Of a stretch of DNA of 64,000 nt, positions 1-9,054 are shown piece after piece. Position numbers and translations under genes: made by a program. Within the stretch, counting starts at the first letter, position 1; each line of letters begins with the position of its first letter. The stretch covers positions 612,001 to 676,000 of the forward strand of contig NZ_CP024123.1 of NCBI RefSeq assembly GCF_002736105.1, written 5' to 3'. The DNA is from Solibacillus sp. R5-41 (GTDB lineage Bacteria; Bacillota; Bacilli; Bacillales_A; Planococcaceae). The notes beneath the pieces are model-generated. The model saw nothing but the letters and a program-made list of their open reading frames with translations, was not told the DNA's origin and did no database searches.

Positions 1-2
1 AT

Positions 3-629
3 GTTGTTTCTGTCAATTTATTAGCGCCAAATACATCGCTTCATGTGGAACTAGCAAATAATAAATTGGGCTCGGTTGGTAAATTAGCATCGATTGCCAA
101 AGCGAATCAAGCAGTAGTCGCTATCAATGGAAATTATTTTGATGCTTATACAAATAATAGTTATCGCACAGTTTATAACGGACTTGTGATGAATGGTGAA
201 CGCGTAAAAGTATTCGATCCTAAGTTCTCTGTCTTTTATTATTCGAAGGACGGAGAGGCTGGGATTTTACCGGGATCACAGTTTATGGAGTTATTTCAGC
301 AAGGCAACATTCAAGAAGCTTTGCAAATCGGCCCGCGTTTGGTAACAAATGGAGTCGTGACATTAAATCCACAAGCAGAAGGATTCAATAGTCATAAAAT
401 TTTAAGTTCACCAGGTGCGAGAAGTGCCATTGGAATTTTAAAAGATCGACAAATTATATTTGTGACAACATCAGGTGCAACGATTCAACAGCTCGCTTCT
501 ATTATGAAGCAATTGGGCGCGGTTGATGCAATGAATTTTGATGGTGGTGCGTCAAGCGGTTTATTTGTAAACGGTAAGTATTTAACAACACCAGGTCGCG
601 ACATTGCGGTTATGTTAATGGTCAAGTAA
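3..629 (+). CDS. Phosphodiester glycosidase (NAGPA-domain) protein, 5' end cut by window edge
   Basis: The reading frame is open from the left edge (first full codon at base 3), so the true start lies outside; a GTG at 45 is only an internal codon. The visible 208 residues are the C-terminal part of a NAGPA (DUF2233) domain, the fold of N-acetylglucosamine-1-phosphodiester alpha-N-acetylglucosaminidase. Seen here are the AINGNYFDAY motif and the C-terminal NFDGGASSG motif, matching NAAYF and NLDGGGST in the complete paralogue at 3105-5597. By family it probably removes sugars linked through phosphodiesters at the cell surface; the substrate is unknown. No SLH domain follows, so any anchor must be N-terminal. 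Confidence 0.85.
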   Translation, partial: VVSVNLLAPNTSLHVELANNKLGSVGKLASIAKANQAVVAINGNYFDAYTNNSYRTVYNGLVMNGERVKVFDPKFSVFYYSKDGEAGILPGSQFMELFQQGNIQEALQIGPRLVTNGVVTLNPQAEGFNSHKILSSPGARSAIGILKDRQIIFVTTSGATIQQLASIMKQLGAVDAMNFDGGASSGLFVNGKYLTTPGRDIAVMLMVK

Positions 630-742
630 ATAACTGCGTATTAAACCAAAATAAGGAAAAAATACAAGGATTCATTTCATCTCTCGAGTTGACTATGATA
701 TGATGGAAAAGAATTTTAAATGGAGTGAGGAGCAAAGGAACA

Positions 743-2833
743 ATGAAAAAATGGTTTACAGTACTTATTTTAGCCTTTGTGACGTTTTTTGTTACAAATA
801 ATGAACTAAGTTACGCAGATACAATTGGTGAAGAAAATAGTGTTGAGACAATAAGCGTTGATGAGAACAGCGTTGAAACAACAAGTGTTGAAGAAAATGG
901 TGTTGAGAAAACAAATGTTGAAGAAAACAGCGTTGAGCAAACAAGTGGAGAAAAAACAACTGTAAAAAAAACAACAGTTGAAAAAAGCAGTATCCAAAGA
1001 AAGTTAGTTGAAAAAAATAATGTAACGATCATTATAAATGGAGAAGTGGTTCTGTTTAAAGATCCAATCCTAAATGAATCAGGACATCTACTTTTACCGA
1101 TGAGAGATTTTTATGAAGCGATCGGTGCAACAGTTTCTTGGGATCAAGCAAAGAAAATGGCGAGCAGTGTCCGCAATAATCAAACGATTGATTTAACGAT
1201 TAATTCAAAAACGGCATTAGTGAATGGTAATAAAGTGCAAGTTTCTGTGGCGCCGATTGTCCATAAAGACCGCACATATATTCCTATGCGTTTTGTAAGT
1301 GAAAATTCAGATGGTCGCGTTTTTTGGGATGAAGAACAGCAAGTTGTTGAAGTAATATTAAACGACTTGGAAGATGAGGAAGAAAATCCAACACCTGAAG
1401 TTCCAGAAATTCCACAAATTCAATATACATTATATATGAATAATAAAAAGATTGTGATGAACGATCCGATTATTAATAAAGGTGGGCGTATGTATATCCC
1501 ATCTACTTATTTTGCGGAACATCTTCAAAACAGTTATGAACAATGGTCGGATGAAGACAGCTTAGATTTAACGATTTCAGGATTACATTTTGCATTTACA
1601 GCTGGTAGTGATCGCATTTTTGTAAATGATGAGTTGTATAAAGGTGCAGAAATACCATTTATGCAATCTGGGAAAATGTATGTGCCAGTGAAATTTATTG
1701 TGGATTCATTTAAAAATGGTGGCTCTCTACGTTATGTAGCCGAGTCAAATACGATGTATATTTCAATGTATGACTACATGTTGACGAGTGACTTTTTAGA
1801 AAAATCATATGGTTTTTTAAAGGTCCCACAATTAGTGGAAAACGTTTCATTGGATGGGAATCGTGAGTTACTAGTGAGTGATAACCCAGAAGAATTGACG
1901 CCCGACCGTATTTCGAAAGCGAATGAAACGTTGTCGGAATATAAAGTACAAGGGTTAACAAATAGTAAAGAACACCGTGTTTATGGATGGCATATTAACA
2001 AGCTTGGGGAAAGAGCTTCGATTGCCATTACAATTCAAAACACATCAGATACTTCGAGCCTAGAGGTAACGAATTCAAAAGGGATGTCACAAGTTACGAG
2101 TAACAGTTGGAGCACGTTTGATGTCGGATTACCTTTATCGGATGCAGTCTTAACAAACACTTTAGCCGATGCAATGGAAAAAACATTTACACTTGCACCT
2201 GGTGAAACAAAAGTAATTGATTCGTATGACCTTGGTGTGGATTATTTACTTGGATTTACGCATGATTTTGATGTGCGAAAAGTGAATGGCGAAGCCGGTA
2301 GCTATATCGTGCGTACAGTAATCAGTTTAGAAGAACATGCAGATTTAGCGTCGATTCATTCACCAGTAGTGCCAATCAATCCGTATGCAGCACATCCACG
2401 CGGCGTATGGCCAAGTTCGTCATTAAAAGTAACATTACCGACATATACAGTGGATACAGAGCAAGTAGGCTATAACATATCAAATGGTAAAACAGACCAT
2501 TTACTAACTGCCGAAAATTCATTGGATAAGATGGATGGAACAGTGGGTAACCCAGGTCATTTTGGTATGACGTATAAGGTGGATATTCCGGTTGAAAATC
2601 CATCTGGTAAGCTGAAATACGTATTAGTAAAAATCGCAGGTCGTGGTGGTGTTTACAGTGGTGCGGTCAAAATGAATGGAAAAACATTCTTAATCCCAAC
2701 ACTTAAGCCAGGTGAGGAATTTGTACAACTTCCTGTATTACGAACTTCAAAAAAATCAGATACGATTAACTTAGAAATCATCCATGCTGGAGGCAGTAAC
2801 CTTCCAGTAGCGGTATATGTAGAAACACGATAA
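743..2833 (+). CDS. Secreted copper amine oxidase N-terminal domain protein
   Basis: The start is set at ATG 743, with GTGAGGAG about ten bases upstream; an in-frame GTG at 725 would lie inside that ribosome site. The 696-residue product has a signal peptide (MKKWFTVLILAFVTFF), then a low-complexity segment of imperfect ten-residue SVEETS-like repeats (about residues 30-85). Two Cu_amine_oxidN1-type domains follow (about 90-215 and 230-350), recognised by LLPMRDFYEAIGA and YIPMRFVSEN. A roughly 330-residue C-terminal region has no family I recognise. Despite the domain name these proteins are usually structural wall proteins rather than oxidases, and no catalytic amine-oxidase domain is present. 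The gene lies between two NAGPA genes and ends at a terminator. Confidence 0.85.
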   Translation: MKKWFTVLILAFVTFFVTNNELSYADTIGEENSVETISVDENSVETTSVEENGVEKTNVEENSVEQTSGEKTTVKKTTVEKSSIQRKLVEKNNVTIIINGEVVLFKDPILNESGHLLLPMRDFYEAIGATVSWDQAKKMASSVRNNQTIDLTINSKTALVNGNKVQVSVAPIVHKDRTYIPMRFVSENSDGRVFWDEEQQVVEVILNDLEDEEENPTPEVPEIPQIQYTLYMNNKKIVMNDPIINKGGRMYIPSTYFAEHLQNSYEQWSDEDSLDLTISGLHFAFTAGSDRIFVNDELYKGAEIPFMQSGKMYVPVKFIVDSFKNGGSLRYVAESNTMYISMYDYMLTSDFLEKSYGFLKVPQLVENVSLDGNRELLVSDNPEELTPDRISKANETLSEYKVQGLTNSKEHRVYGWHINKLGERASIAITIQNTSDTSSLEVTNSKGMSQVTSNSWSTFDVGLPLSDAVLTNTLADAMEKTFTLAPGETKVIDSYDLGVDYLLGFTHDFDVRKVNGEAGSYIVRTVISLEEHADLASIHSPVVPINPYAAHPRGVWPSSSLKVTLPTYTVDTEQVGYNISNGKTDHLLTAENSLDKMDGTVGNPGHFGMTYKVDIPVENPSGKLKYVLVKIAGRGGVYSGAVKMNGKTFLIPTLKPGEEFVQLPVLRTSKKSDTINLEIIHAGGSNLPVAVYVETR

Positions 2834-2847
2834 GGAAGAGTTAAGTG

Positions 2848-2892
2848 GAAAACATGTGATTTTGGCATTTGTCAAAATTGCATGTTTTTTTT
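2848..2892 (+). terminator. Rho-independent terminator
   Basis: Imperfect inverted repeat AAACATGtgATTTTG / CAAAATtgCATGTTT followed by a run of nine T, directly after the copper amine oxidase-N gene. Confidence 0.75.
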
Positions 2893-2904
2893 TCGGGATT
2901 TATG

Positions 2905-2985
2905 GAGGCAGACGGATAGGAAGTGGAAAGTGTTGGATAGACCTACTATTCAGACGGCTAGCCCCAATATTTAATACAGAATCCC
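2905..2985. repeat. Decayed GGATAGA-type intergenic repeat
   Basis: The spacer contains gacGGATAGGaagTGG, aaagtgttGGATAGA and gacGGCTAG at short intervals. Similar short units recur at 13205, 24345 and 33828, each just after a gene or terminator. It has no coding potential and its function is unknown. Confidence 0.35.
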
Positions 2986-3104
2986 TAGTGGAAGTTATTA
3001 AATTTGAGTTACTAATGTTTCAATTTTAATAAATCAACCTTTTCCAGACTGAATTATGATATATTCGTTGAAGGGAAAACTATAGAAATAGGGGAGAAAA
3101 TAAA

Positions 3105-5597
3105 TTGTTTAAGAGAATATTATACATGGGAATTGCCTTGTTATTTTTACAAATTTCCATACATACAGCAAGCGTGTCAGCAGCATTTGACACTAAAATA
3201 GATACAAATGAAAAGGTAATTTCACCCGGAGTGACGTATTTCCAAGAAAGATACCAATCGAATAATTTAAAAGAAGTAGTCAATTACTTACATATTGATT
3301 TAGCGAATAGCTACACATCATTGGAAATCGGCTTACCGAATCCAATCAATTCATTAAAAACAACGACAAACATAGCGAAAGCGAATAATTATGAAGGACA
3401 CCGAGTAGTAGGTGCGACAAATGCTGCCTACTTTGCGGGAAATGGTTCGCCATTAAATTTATTAGTGAATAATAATGTCATCGTGAATTATGGAATATTA
3501 GGTGAAACAGCCAATAGTCCGACGCAACAGCCAGTAGCTTTTGGCGTTTCGCAATCTGGTAAAGCGATTGCAGATTACTATACGACAGATGTTTCGTTCA
3601 CTGTAAACGGTGCGAAACATCCAATTGATCGTATTAACTATGAAAGAACTGCAAATAAAACAGTTTTATATACTGCAAGTGAAGCATCTACGAACACGAA
3701 TAACTGGGGACTTGAAATTGTTGTAACCGGTGCATCGAAAAATACGGAAACATTAAGTTTTGGCGATGTTATTACAGGGACAGTAGCAAGCGTTACGCAA
3801 TATGGACAAACAGGTAATTCGGCAGTTCCAGCAGATGGATTTGTTATTTCGATTCAAAATAAAGAGCTAGCAAGTCAATTTGAAACGCTTGAAGTAGGAG
3901 CACCGATTCAAGTAAATTTAGCAATTGATGAAAAATGGATGAATGCGAAATTTATTTTGGCGGCAGGTCCATTACTTGTGAAAGATGGCAAAGTGAATAT
4001 TTCGATGCCACAATCAGAAGGGTTTGCGAAAACAAGAAGCGATCGTACTGCAGTGGCGGTTGATGCGACGGGCAAAAAAGTATTTTTAGTTACTGTAGAT
4101 GGCCGTCAAGAAGGGTATAGTAATGGAACAAATTTACCGGATTTAGCATCGTATTTAATTTCAAAGGGCGCGCACTCGGCGATTAATTTAGACGGTGGTG
4201 GCTCGACGACGATGGTAATAAGAAATCCAGGGGAGGAAGCACCTTCATTGGTAAATCGTCCATCAGGTGGTAGTGAAAGAAGGGTTTCTGCAACGCTAAA
4301 TGTCATTAACTCCGCACCTCCAGGTAAGCTAAAAGCGATCACAATTGGTGGTGTTGCGAAACAAATGGCGATTGAAACAACGACAAATTTAAATGCTTCA
4401 TTAGGCTATGATGAATTTTTAAATCCTGTTGCCATTCAACCTGAAAACGTAACATGGACGGTTGAAGGGGGGATTGGCCAAATTGAAGGGAATACGTTCA
4501 AAGCGACTAAAGCTGGAAATGGTAAAATTGTAGCTGTATATGAGGGTGTGCGTACGGAAGTAGCTGTGCAAGTAACAAAAGCACCTGAAGCAGTTGATTT
4601 ACTAGATTCATTTGACAATGCAACGGCGTGGACTGCGAGCGCTGCAAAAGCGAAGGCAACAATCGGCAATGCATCGAAAGTTGAGCCATTTCGTGAAGGT
4701 TCATCATCATTGAAATTAACGTATGACTTTACGTCAGCTGATACAGGAACAAAAGCCGTTTATGCTGCGGCAAATACACCGATCGCAATTGCGGGTGCAC
4801 CAAAACAATTAGGCGTATGGGTTTATGGAGATGCGGGGAATCATTGGTTAAGAGCGAATGTGATTGATAGTCATGGAGCAAAGCATACCGTTGACTTTAC
4901 AGCTCAAGGTGGATTGAATTGGACAGGTTGGAAGTATGTTACAGCGACTATTCCACAAAATCTTTCATTCCCAATTCAATTTGACCGAATTTATTTAACG
5001 GAACCGAATGCATCGAATCATAATCGTGGCGTCGTATATTTTGATAAATTACAAGCAGTATATGCGGAAAATTATAAGGAATTAATGTATACAGATGTGA
5101 AAGCTTCCCATTGGGCAAGTTCGACAATCGAACTTCTAAACAATAAGGAATTAATTAAAGGGTATCCAAATGGTACATTTAAGCCGGATAGTACGATTAC
5201 ACGTGCAGAGGCGGCAACAATTATTGCGCGTGATTTAGGGCTTACTAAAACGAAAAATCCAAGCTTTACGGATGTGAAGAGCAATCACTTCGCCTACGAT
5301 GCGATTGCCGCTGTTTCTGAAAAAGGGATTATTACAGGACGCGAAGCAAGCAAGTTCAGTCCAGATGATAAGCTAACTCGTGCGGAAATGGCGACGATTT
5401 TAAAGCGTGCGTATAACTTAACGGGTACGAAAGAATTGCCATTCAAAGATGTGAAAAAATCACATTGGGCATATGAAGCGATTCAAACGGTTTATTACAA
5501 TCAATTAACGGGCGGATATCCTGACAATACTTTCCGTCCAGACCAACATATTTCACGCGCAGAATTTGCGACATTTTTATCGAAAATGTTAGAATAA
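3105..5597 (+). CDS. SLH-anchored phosphodiester glycosidase (NAGPA domain)
   Basis: 830 residues starting at TTG 3105, eight bases after GGGGAG. Order: signal peptide (1-26), NAGPA/DUF2233 domain (about 60-400, with GATNAAYFAGNG near 98 and INLDGGGSTTM near 360), a bacterial Ig-like stretch (about 405-495), a carbohydrate-binding-like beta-sandwich (about 498-655), and three SLH domains (about 661-705, 716-770, 777-830) carrying the TRAE and SRAE signatures. SLH domains dock on pyruvylated secondary wall polymer, so the enzyme should be displayed on the wall. The likely substrate class is phosphodiester-linked glycans such as teichoic-type polymers (family inference). It is a paralogue of the truncated gene at the left edge and has its own terminator. 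Confidence 0.92.
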   Translation: MFKRILYMGIALLFLQISIHTASVSAAFDTKIDTNEKVISPGVTYFQERYQSNNLKEVVNYLHIDLANSYTSLEIGLPNPINSLKTTTNIAKANNYEGHRVVGATNAAYFAGNGSPLNLLVNNNVIVNYGILGETANSPTQQPVAFGVSQSGKAIADYYTTDVSFTVNGAKHPIDRINYERTANKTVLYTASEASTNTNNWGLEIVVTGASKNTETLSFGDVITGTVASVTQYGQTGNSAVPADGFVISIQNKELASQFETLEVGAPIQVNLAIDEKWMNAKFILAAGPLLVKDGKVNISMPQSEGFAKTRSDRTAVAVDATGKKVFLVTVDGRQEGYSNGTNLPDLASYLISKGAHSAINLDGGGSTTMVIRNPGEEAPSLVNRPSGGSERRVSATLNVINSAPPGKLKAITIGGVAKQMAIETTTNLNASLGYDEFLNPVAIQPENVTWTVEGGIGQIEGNTFKATKAGNGKIVAVYEGVRTEVAVQVTKAPEAVDLLDSFDNATAWTASAAKAKATIGNASKVEPFREGSSSLKLTYDFTSADTGTKAVYAAANTPIAIAGAPKQLGVWVYGDAGNHWLRANVIDSHGAKHTVDFTAQGGLNWTGWKYVTATIPQNLSFPIQFDRIYLTEPNASNHNRGVVYFDKLQAVYAENYKELMYTDVKASHWASSTIELLNNKELIKGYPNGTFKPDSTITRAEAATIIARDLGLTKTKNPSFTDVKSNHFAYDAIAAVSEKGIITGREASKFSPDDKLTRAEMATILKRAYNLTGTKELPFKDVKKSHWAYEAIQTVYYNQLTGGYPDNTFRPDQHISRAEFATFLSKMLE

Positions 5598-5611
5598 TAG
5601 AGAGATAAAAG

Positions 5612-5660
5612 AATAACGTACTGTTTTGATATAAAGTCAAAATGGTACGTTATTTTTGTT
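5612..5660 (+). terminator. Strong terminator after the SLH-NAGPA gene
   Basis: AATAACGTAC pairs perfectly with GTACGTTATT, with an inner TTTTGA/TCAAAA stem, followed by a T run. Confidence 0.85.
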
Positions 5661-5788
5661 AATAGACAACTCAATTTTCATTTTCATAGAAATTATATCC
5701 ACTCAAGTTTGTGATTTAGAGCCAAAGGATAGTTTTTATGGTAATATTCGGTAGTATAAGATTATTTTTCACAAATAGGTGGGTTATG

Positions 5789-6871
5789 ATGATAAAAAAA
5801 ATTGTGATTATAAGTGTGCTAACGGCATTGCTTGGACAATCTGTTCCGCTCTTGCCGGTCAATGCGCAAAGTCCGAATGTTTTAGCAATGCATTATTATG
5901 AGGATTTAAGTAAGTCACATTGGGCTGCGAAGGATTTAGTGCAACTCATTGAAATGGGCGTATTAGATGGTCCAACCAACGGGAAAATCAAACCGAATGA
6001 GATGGTTTCCCGGGCAGAGACGATTGCCGTGATTGCCCGCGCGACAGGAGTTTCACTGGAATCGAACTTTCCATTGAAGGCAAAAGATGTGCCCGTCTCG
6101 CATCCGTATTACAAGGAAATTCGGAAAATGGCCGAACTAGGTGTTATTCATGACGACGCTTGGATGTATCCAGGGGAGCCTGTACAGCGAGATCAAATTT
6201 CTAAAATTCTTTCACTCGCCTTTAAAATAGAAATCGATCAGAAAAATAAAGCTTCTTTTATTGATATACCGAAAAAGCATTGGGCAAAGGATTATGTAGA
6301 GTCGCTTGCAGATACGGGAATTATTAAGGGTGTTACAACGAAGGAATTTAGCCCTCGAACAAATGTGACACGTGCACAGCTTGCTCAATTAACGATGCGC
6401 GGCATTCAATTTACAGAGCAGCTTAGTAACTATAACCTTGTGTATGATTATTTGGCGAAAGATTATATTACAACTACATCTGTCCATAAAAATTGGTCGA
6501 ATCTTGTCGTGAAGTATATTAATGAAATTCGAGTAAGCAAAGGACTAAATCCCCTAACGCAAGATCCGGCGCTCAATCAGTTAGCCATTATTAAAGCCCA
6601 GGACATGATCAAACGTAGATATTTTGATCATACGTCGCCTTTTTATGGCGACCCATGGGATATGGCCACACTTTTTGACTATGAATATGTAAGCTTTGCC
6701 GAAAATTTAGCGAGAAACTTTAAAACACCTGAGCAAACGGTTGATGCCTGGCTTGCATCACCATCGCATCGTAAAAATTTATTAAATGCGCACTACACAA
6801 CAACCGGCATCGGCGTAAAGCAAGCAAATGACGGAAATCTGTATATCGTCAATTTATTTGCAAAAAAATAG
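5789..6871 (+). CDS. SLH-domain CAP/SCP family protein (YkwD-like)
   Basis: 360 residues from ATG 5789, with AGGTGGG five bases upstream; upstream in-frame codons have no ribosome site. It has a signal peptide ending near VNA, three N-terminal SLH domains (about residues 34-215) and a C-terminal CAP domain (about 235-360). The CAP signatures YFDHTSPF, FAENLA and SPSHRKNLL are present, including the histidines and glutamates that usually line the CAP cavity. Bacterial CAP proteins of the YkwD type are secreted, often metal-binding and of unclear reaction; here SLH docking replaces free secretion. It probably has its own promoter, since a terminator precedes it and an SLH-amidase gene follows about 105 bases downstream. 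Confidence 0.9.
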   Translation: MIKKIVIISVLTALLGQSVPLLPVNAQSPNVLAMHYYEDLSKSHWAAKDLVQLIEMGVLDGPTNGKIKPNEMVSRAETIAVIARATGVSLESNFPLKAKDVPVSHPYYKEIRKMAELGVIHDDAWMYPGEPVQRDQISKILSLAFKIEIDQKNKASFIDIPKKHWAKDYVESLADTGIIKGVTTKEFSPRTNVTRAQLAQLTMRGIQFTEQLSNYNLVYDYLAKDYITTTSVHKNWSNLVVKYINEIRVSKGLNPLTQDPALNQLAIIKAQDMIKRRYFDHTSPFYGDPWDMATLFDYEYVSFAENLARNFKTPEQTVDAWLASPSHRKNLLNAHYTTTGIGVKQANDGNLYIVNLFAKK

Positions 6872-6976
6872 CAAACTTTATACGAACCTTAAAGGTTATT
6901 ATATCCAAATCTAGTGTATTTTTCGCTATTTTTTGATAAAATGTAAATTAATAATCTGTTGGGGGAGGTTCATTGT

Positions 6977-8827
6977 GTGTCATTTAAAAAAATTAGTTTT
7001 TTAGTAGTTATACTTTTGTTTTCACTATTTAATGTTCAAAATGTACAAGCATCGATTACTTTTACGGATCTTGCTTCATCACATCCGGCCTATGATGAAA
7101 TTCAATACTTGATCGAATTAGGCGTTTTGGAGGGCTCGATCGAAAACGGTAAACGAGTTTTCAAGCCATCTGATTCAGTAACGCGCGGACAGGCTGCTAA
7201 GATGGTCGTTGTGGCAACAGGTGAAAAGCCATTAGTCGTAACGAAATCATCGTTTTCAGATATTGACTTAAAGAAAAGTGCGGCATTGTCAGGTTATGTG
7301 GAGCGTGCAGTGAAGCTAGGCTATTTCAGCGAATATTCGCCTGGGAAATTTGCACCGAAAACACCACTTACTCGTAATGAAATGAGTAAAGTATTGGCAA
7401 CTGCCTTTCAATTAAACATTGAGCAAACTGAAAAATTATCGCTGCCGTTTAATGATGTCGCAGCAAATGATCCGTACTATAAATATATTGCGGCGATTTA
7501 CTATAATGGAATAACGAATGGGACAGCCAATTCGACAAAGTATAGCGCGAAGGACCCTGTGACACGTGCGCAATTTTCATCATTCGTTGCGCGCGCTTCA
7601 TCGGATAAGTATCGCCTAGACCTTCCTGTTCAAGGAGTCCACGTTCCGAATGAATCGGATGCAATCGGTAAAGTATTTGTAGCGGTGGATAATTTAAATG
7701 TACGTTCAAGTGCTTCCAGTGACAATGCAACAAACATTTTGGGGAAGGTAAATACAGGGAAGGCGCTTTCTGTATTTGAGGAGCAAGGGTATTGGCTGAA
7801 AATATCTTATAATGGTCAATATGCATTTGTGGCGAAAGAATTTACTAAAACAGCGCAACAACCTGTTGAAGGAACACCTGAAAAGCCGGTTGAGGAAAAG
7901 CCGGAACAGCCAGTTGAAGTTAAGCCAGAAAAACCAACAGAAGTAAAACCCGAAAATCCGACTGAAGTAAAACCGGAAAAACCAGTTGAGGTAAAACCGG
8001 GAAAACCAACAGAAGAAACACCGGAACAACCGACAGAACAACCTATCGAAATTCCGACAACGGATACAGAAACAATTGCAATTGCGACGGTAAATGGTTT
8101 AAATATCCGTGAAAGTGATTCAGCAAGCGCTACTTCACTCGGGAAAATTGATCGAGGTACGAGCGTTAATGTCCTTTCATTCGCAGGTCATTGGGTAGAA
8201 ATTGACCATCAAGGTACAGTAGGCTATGTGGATAAACGATTTGTCCGTTTGAAAAATACGACGGAAAACCCAGTGAAGGATCGCATAATTATAATCGACC
8301 CAGGACATGGTGGAAAAGACCCTGGAACGATGAGTGGTCAAGCCGTTGAAAAGTCCATTGTGTTTAAAGTAAGTCAATTAGTGCAGCAAAAGTTAGAAGC
8401 AGATGGTGCGAAAGTATTGATGACACGAACTGGGGATACGTATCCATCACTTGATGATCGCCATAAGTTTGCAACGAATAATTATGGCGAAATGTTTGTT
8501 AGTATTCATGCCAATTCAGCAACGAGCACTTCTGCCAAAGGGACAGAAACGTATTATAGTGTTACTTCGAATGAAAACGAAAAAGAGGACCTCGTTTTAG
8601 CGACGAATATTAATAACGAAATCGTTAAAAATGCGAGCATGTCGAATCGTGGAGTGAAGCGTGCAGACTTTGTTGTCATCAAAAATTTAAAAATTCCAGC
8701 TGTCTTAGTGGAACTAGGATTTGTAAGTAATGAAGAAGATCGTACAAAGTTACTGAGTGATCAGTACATCGAAACGTTTGCACAGTCTATTTATAATGGG
8801 ATTGTGGAGTATTACGGAAGAAAGTAA
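6977..8827 (+). CDS. SLH-SH3b N-acetylmuramoyl-L-alanine amidase
   Basis: 616 residues from GTG 6977, seven bases after GGGGGAGGT; an upstream TTG at 6959 would precede the ribosome site. Order: signal peptide, three SLH domains (about 24-215), SH3b (about 228-290), a PEKPVE-type proline/glutamate linker of short repeats (about 297-355), a second SH3b (about 360-415) and an Amidase_3 domain (about 434-614). The zinc-amidase motifs IDPGHGGKDPG, SIHANS and VELGFVSN are intact. It should cleave the amide bond between N-acetylmuramic acid and the stem peptide in peptidoglycan. SLH plus SH3b gives two independent wall-binding modes. A terminator follows at once. Confidence 0.95.
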   Translation: MSFKKISFLVVILLFSLFNVQNVQASITFTDLASSHPAYDEIQYLIELGVLEGSIENGKRVFKPSDSVTRGQAAKMVVVATGEKPLVVTKSSFSDIDLKKSAALSGYVERAVKLGYFSEYSPGKFAPKTPLTRNEMSKVLATAFQLNIEQTEKLSLPFNDVAANDPYYKYIAAIYYNGITNGTANSTKYSAKDPVTRAQFSSFVARASSDKYRLDLPVQGVHVPNESDAIGKVFVAVDNLNVRSSASSDNATNILGKVNTGKALSVFEEQGYWLKISYNGQYAFVAKEFTKTAQQPVEGTPEKPVEEKPEQPVEVKPEKPTEVKPENPTEVKPEKPVEVKPGKPTEETPEQPTEQPIEIPTTDTETIAIATVNGLNIRESDSASATSLGKIDRGTSVNVLSFAGHWVEIDHQGTVGYVDKRFVRLKNTTENPVKDRIIIIDPGHGGKDPGTMSGQAVEKSIVFKVSQLVQQKLEADGAKVLMTRTGDTYPSLDDRHKFATNNYGEMFVSIHANSATSTSAKGTETYYSVTSNENEKEDLVLATNINNEIVKNASMSNRGVKRADFVVIKNLKIPAVLVELGFVSNEEDRTKLLSDQYIETFAQSIYNGIVEYYGRK

Positions 8828-8830
8828 CTT

Positions 8831-8871
8831 CAAAAGTCACCCTATTCATTTTGGATCGGGTGACTTTTTTG
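8831..8871 (+). terminator. Terminator after the SLH-amidase gene
   Basis: AAAAGTCACCC pairs with GGGTGACTTTT and is followed by T residues. Confidence 0.85.
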
Positions 8872-9054
8872 ATTGGTAGTAAAGAGAATGCATAGAAGTT
8901 TACTTAAACAATAGCTCTCTAGACCGATATTAATAGTAAGAAATTTCTAGGTTACATATAGTGGGGTTCATCACCAATCTCCGGGGATGACAAAGAGGTT
9001 CGATAATAAATACCAAGTTATGATAATTAGCCTATAGTAGGAAGGAATGACAAG

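Noticed and set aside
7706-8041. Antisense frame of 111 codons opposite the amidase linker
   Set aside because: Phe/Arg/Trp-rich composition comes from the complement of the PEKP repeat; there is no ribosome site.
8872-9054. Riboswitch (c-di-GMP or c-di-AMP class) before the 1337-residue protein
   Set aside because: GGGGTTCATCACC and CCGGGGATGAC looked suggestive, but I could not lay out the conserved core of any class.
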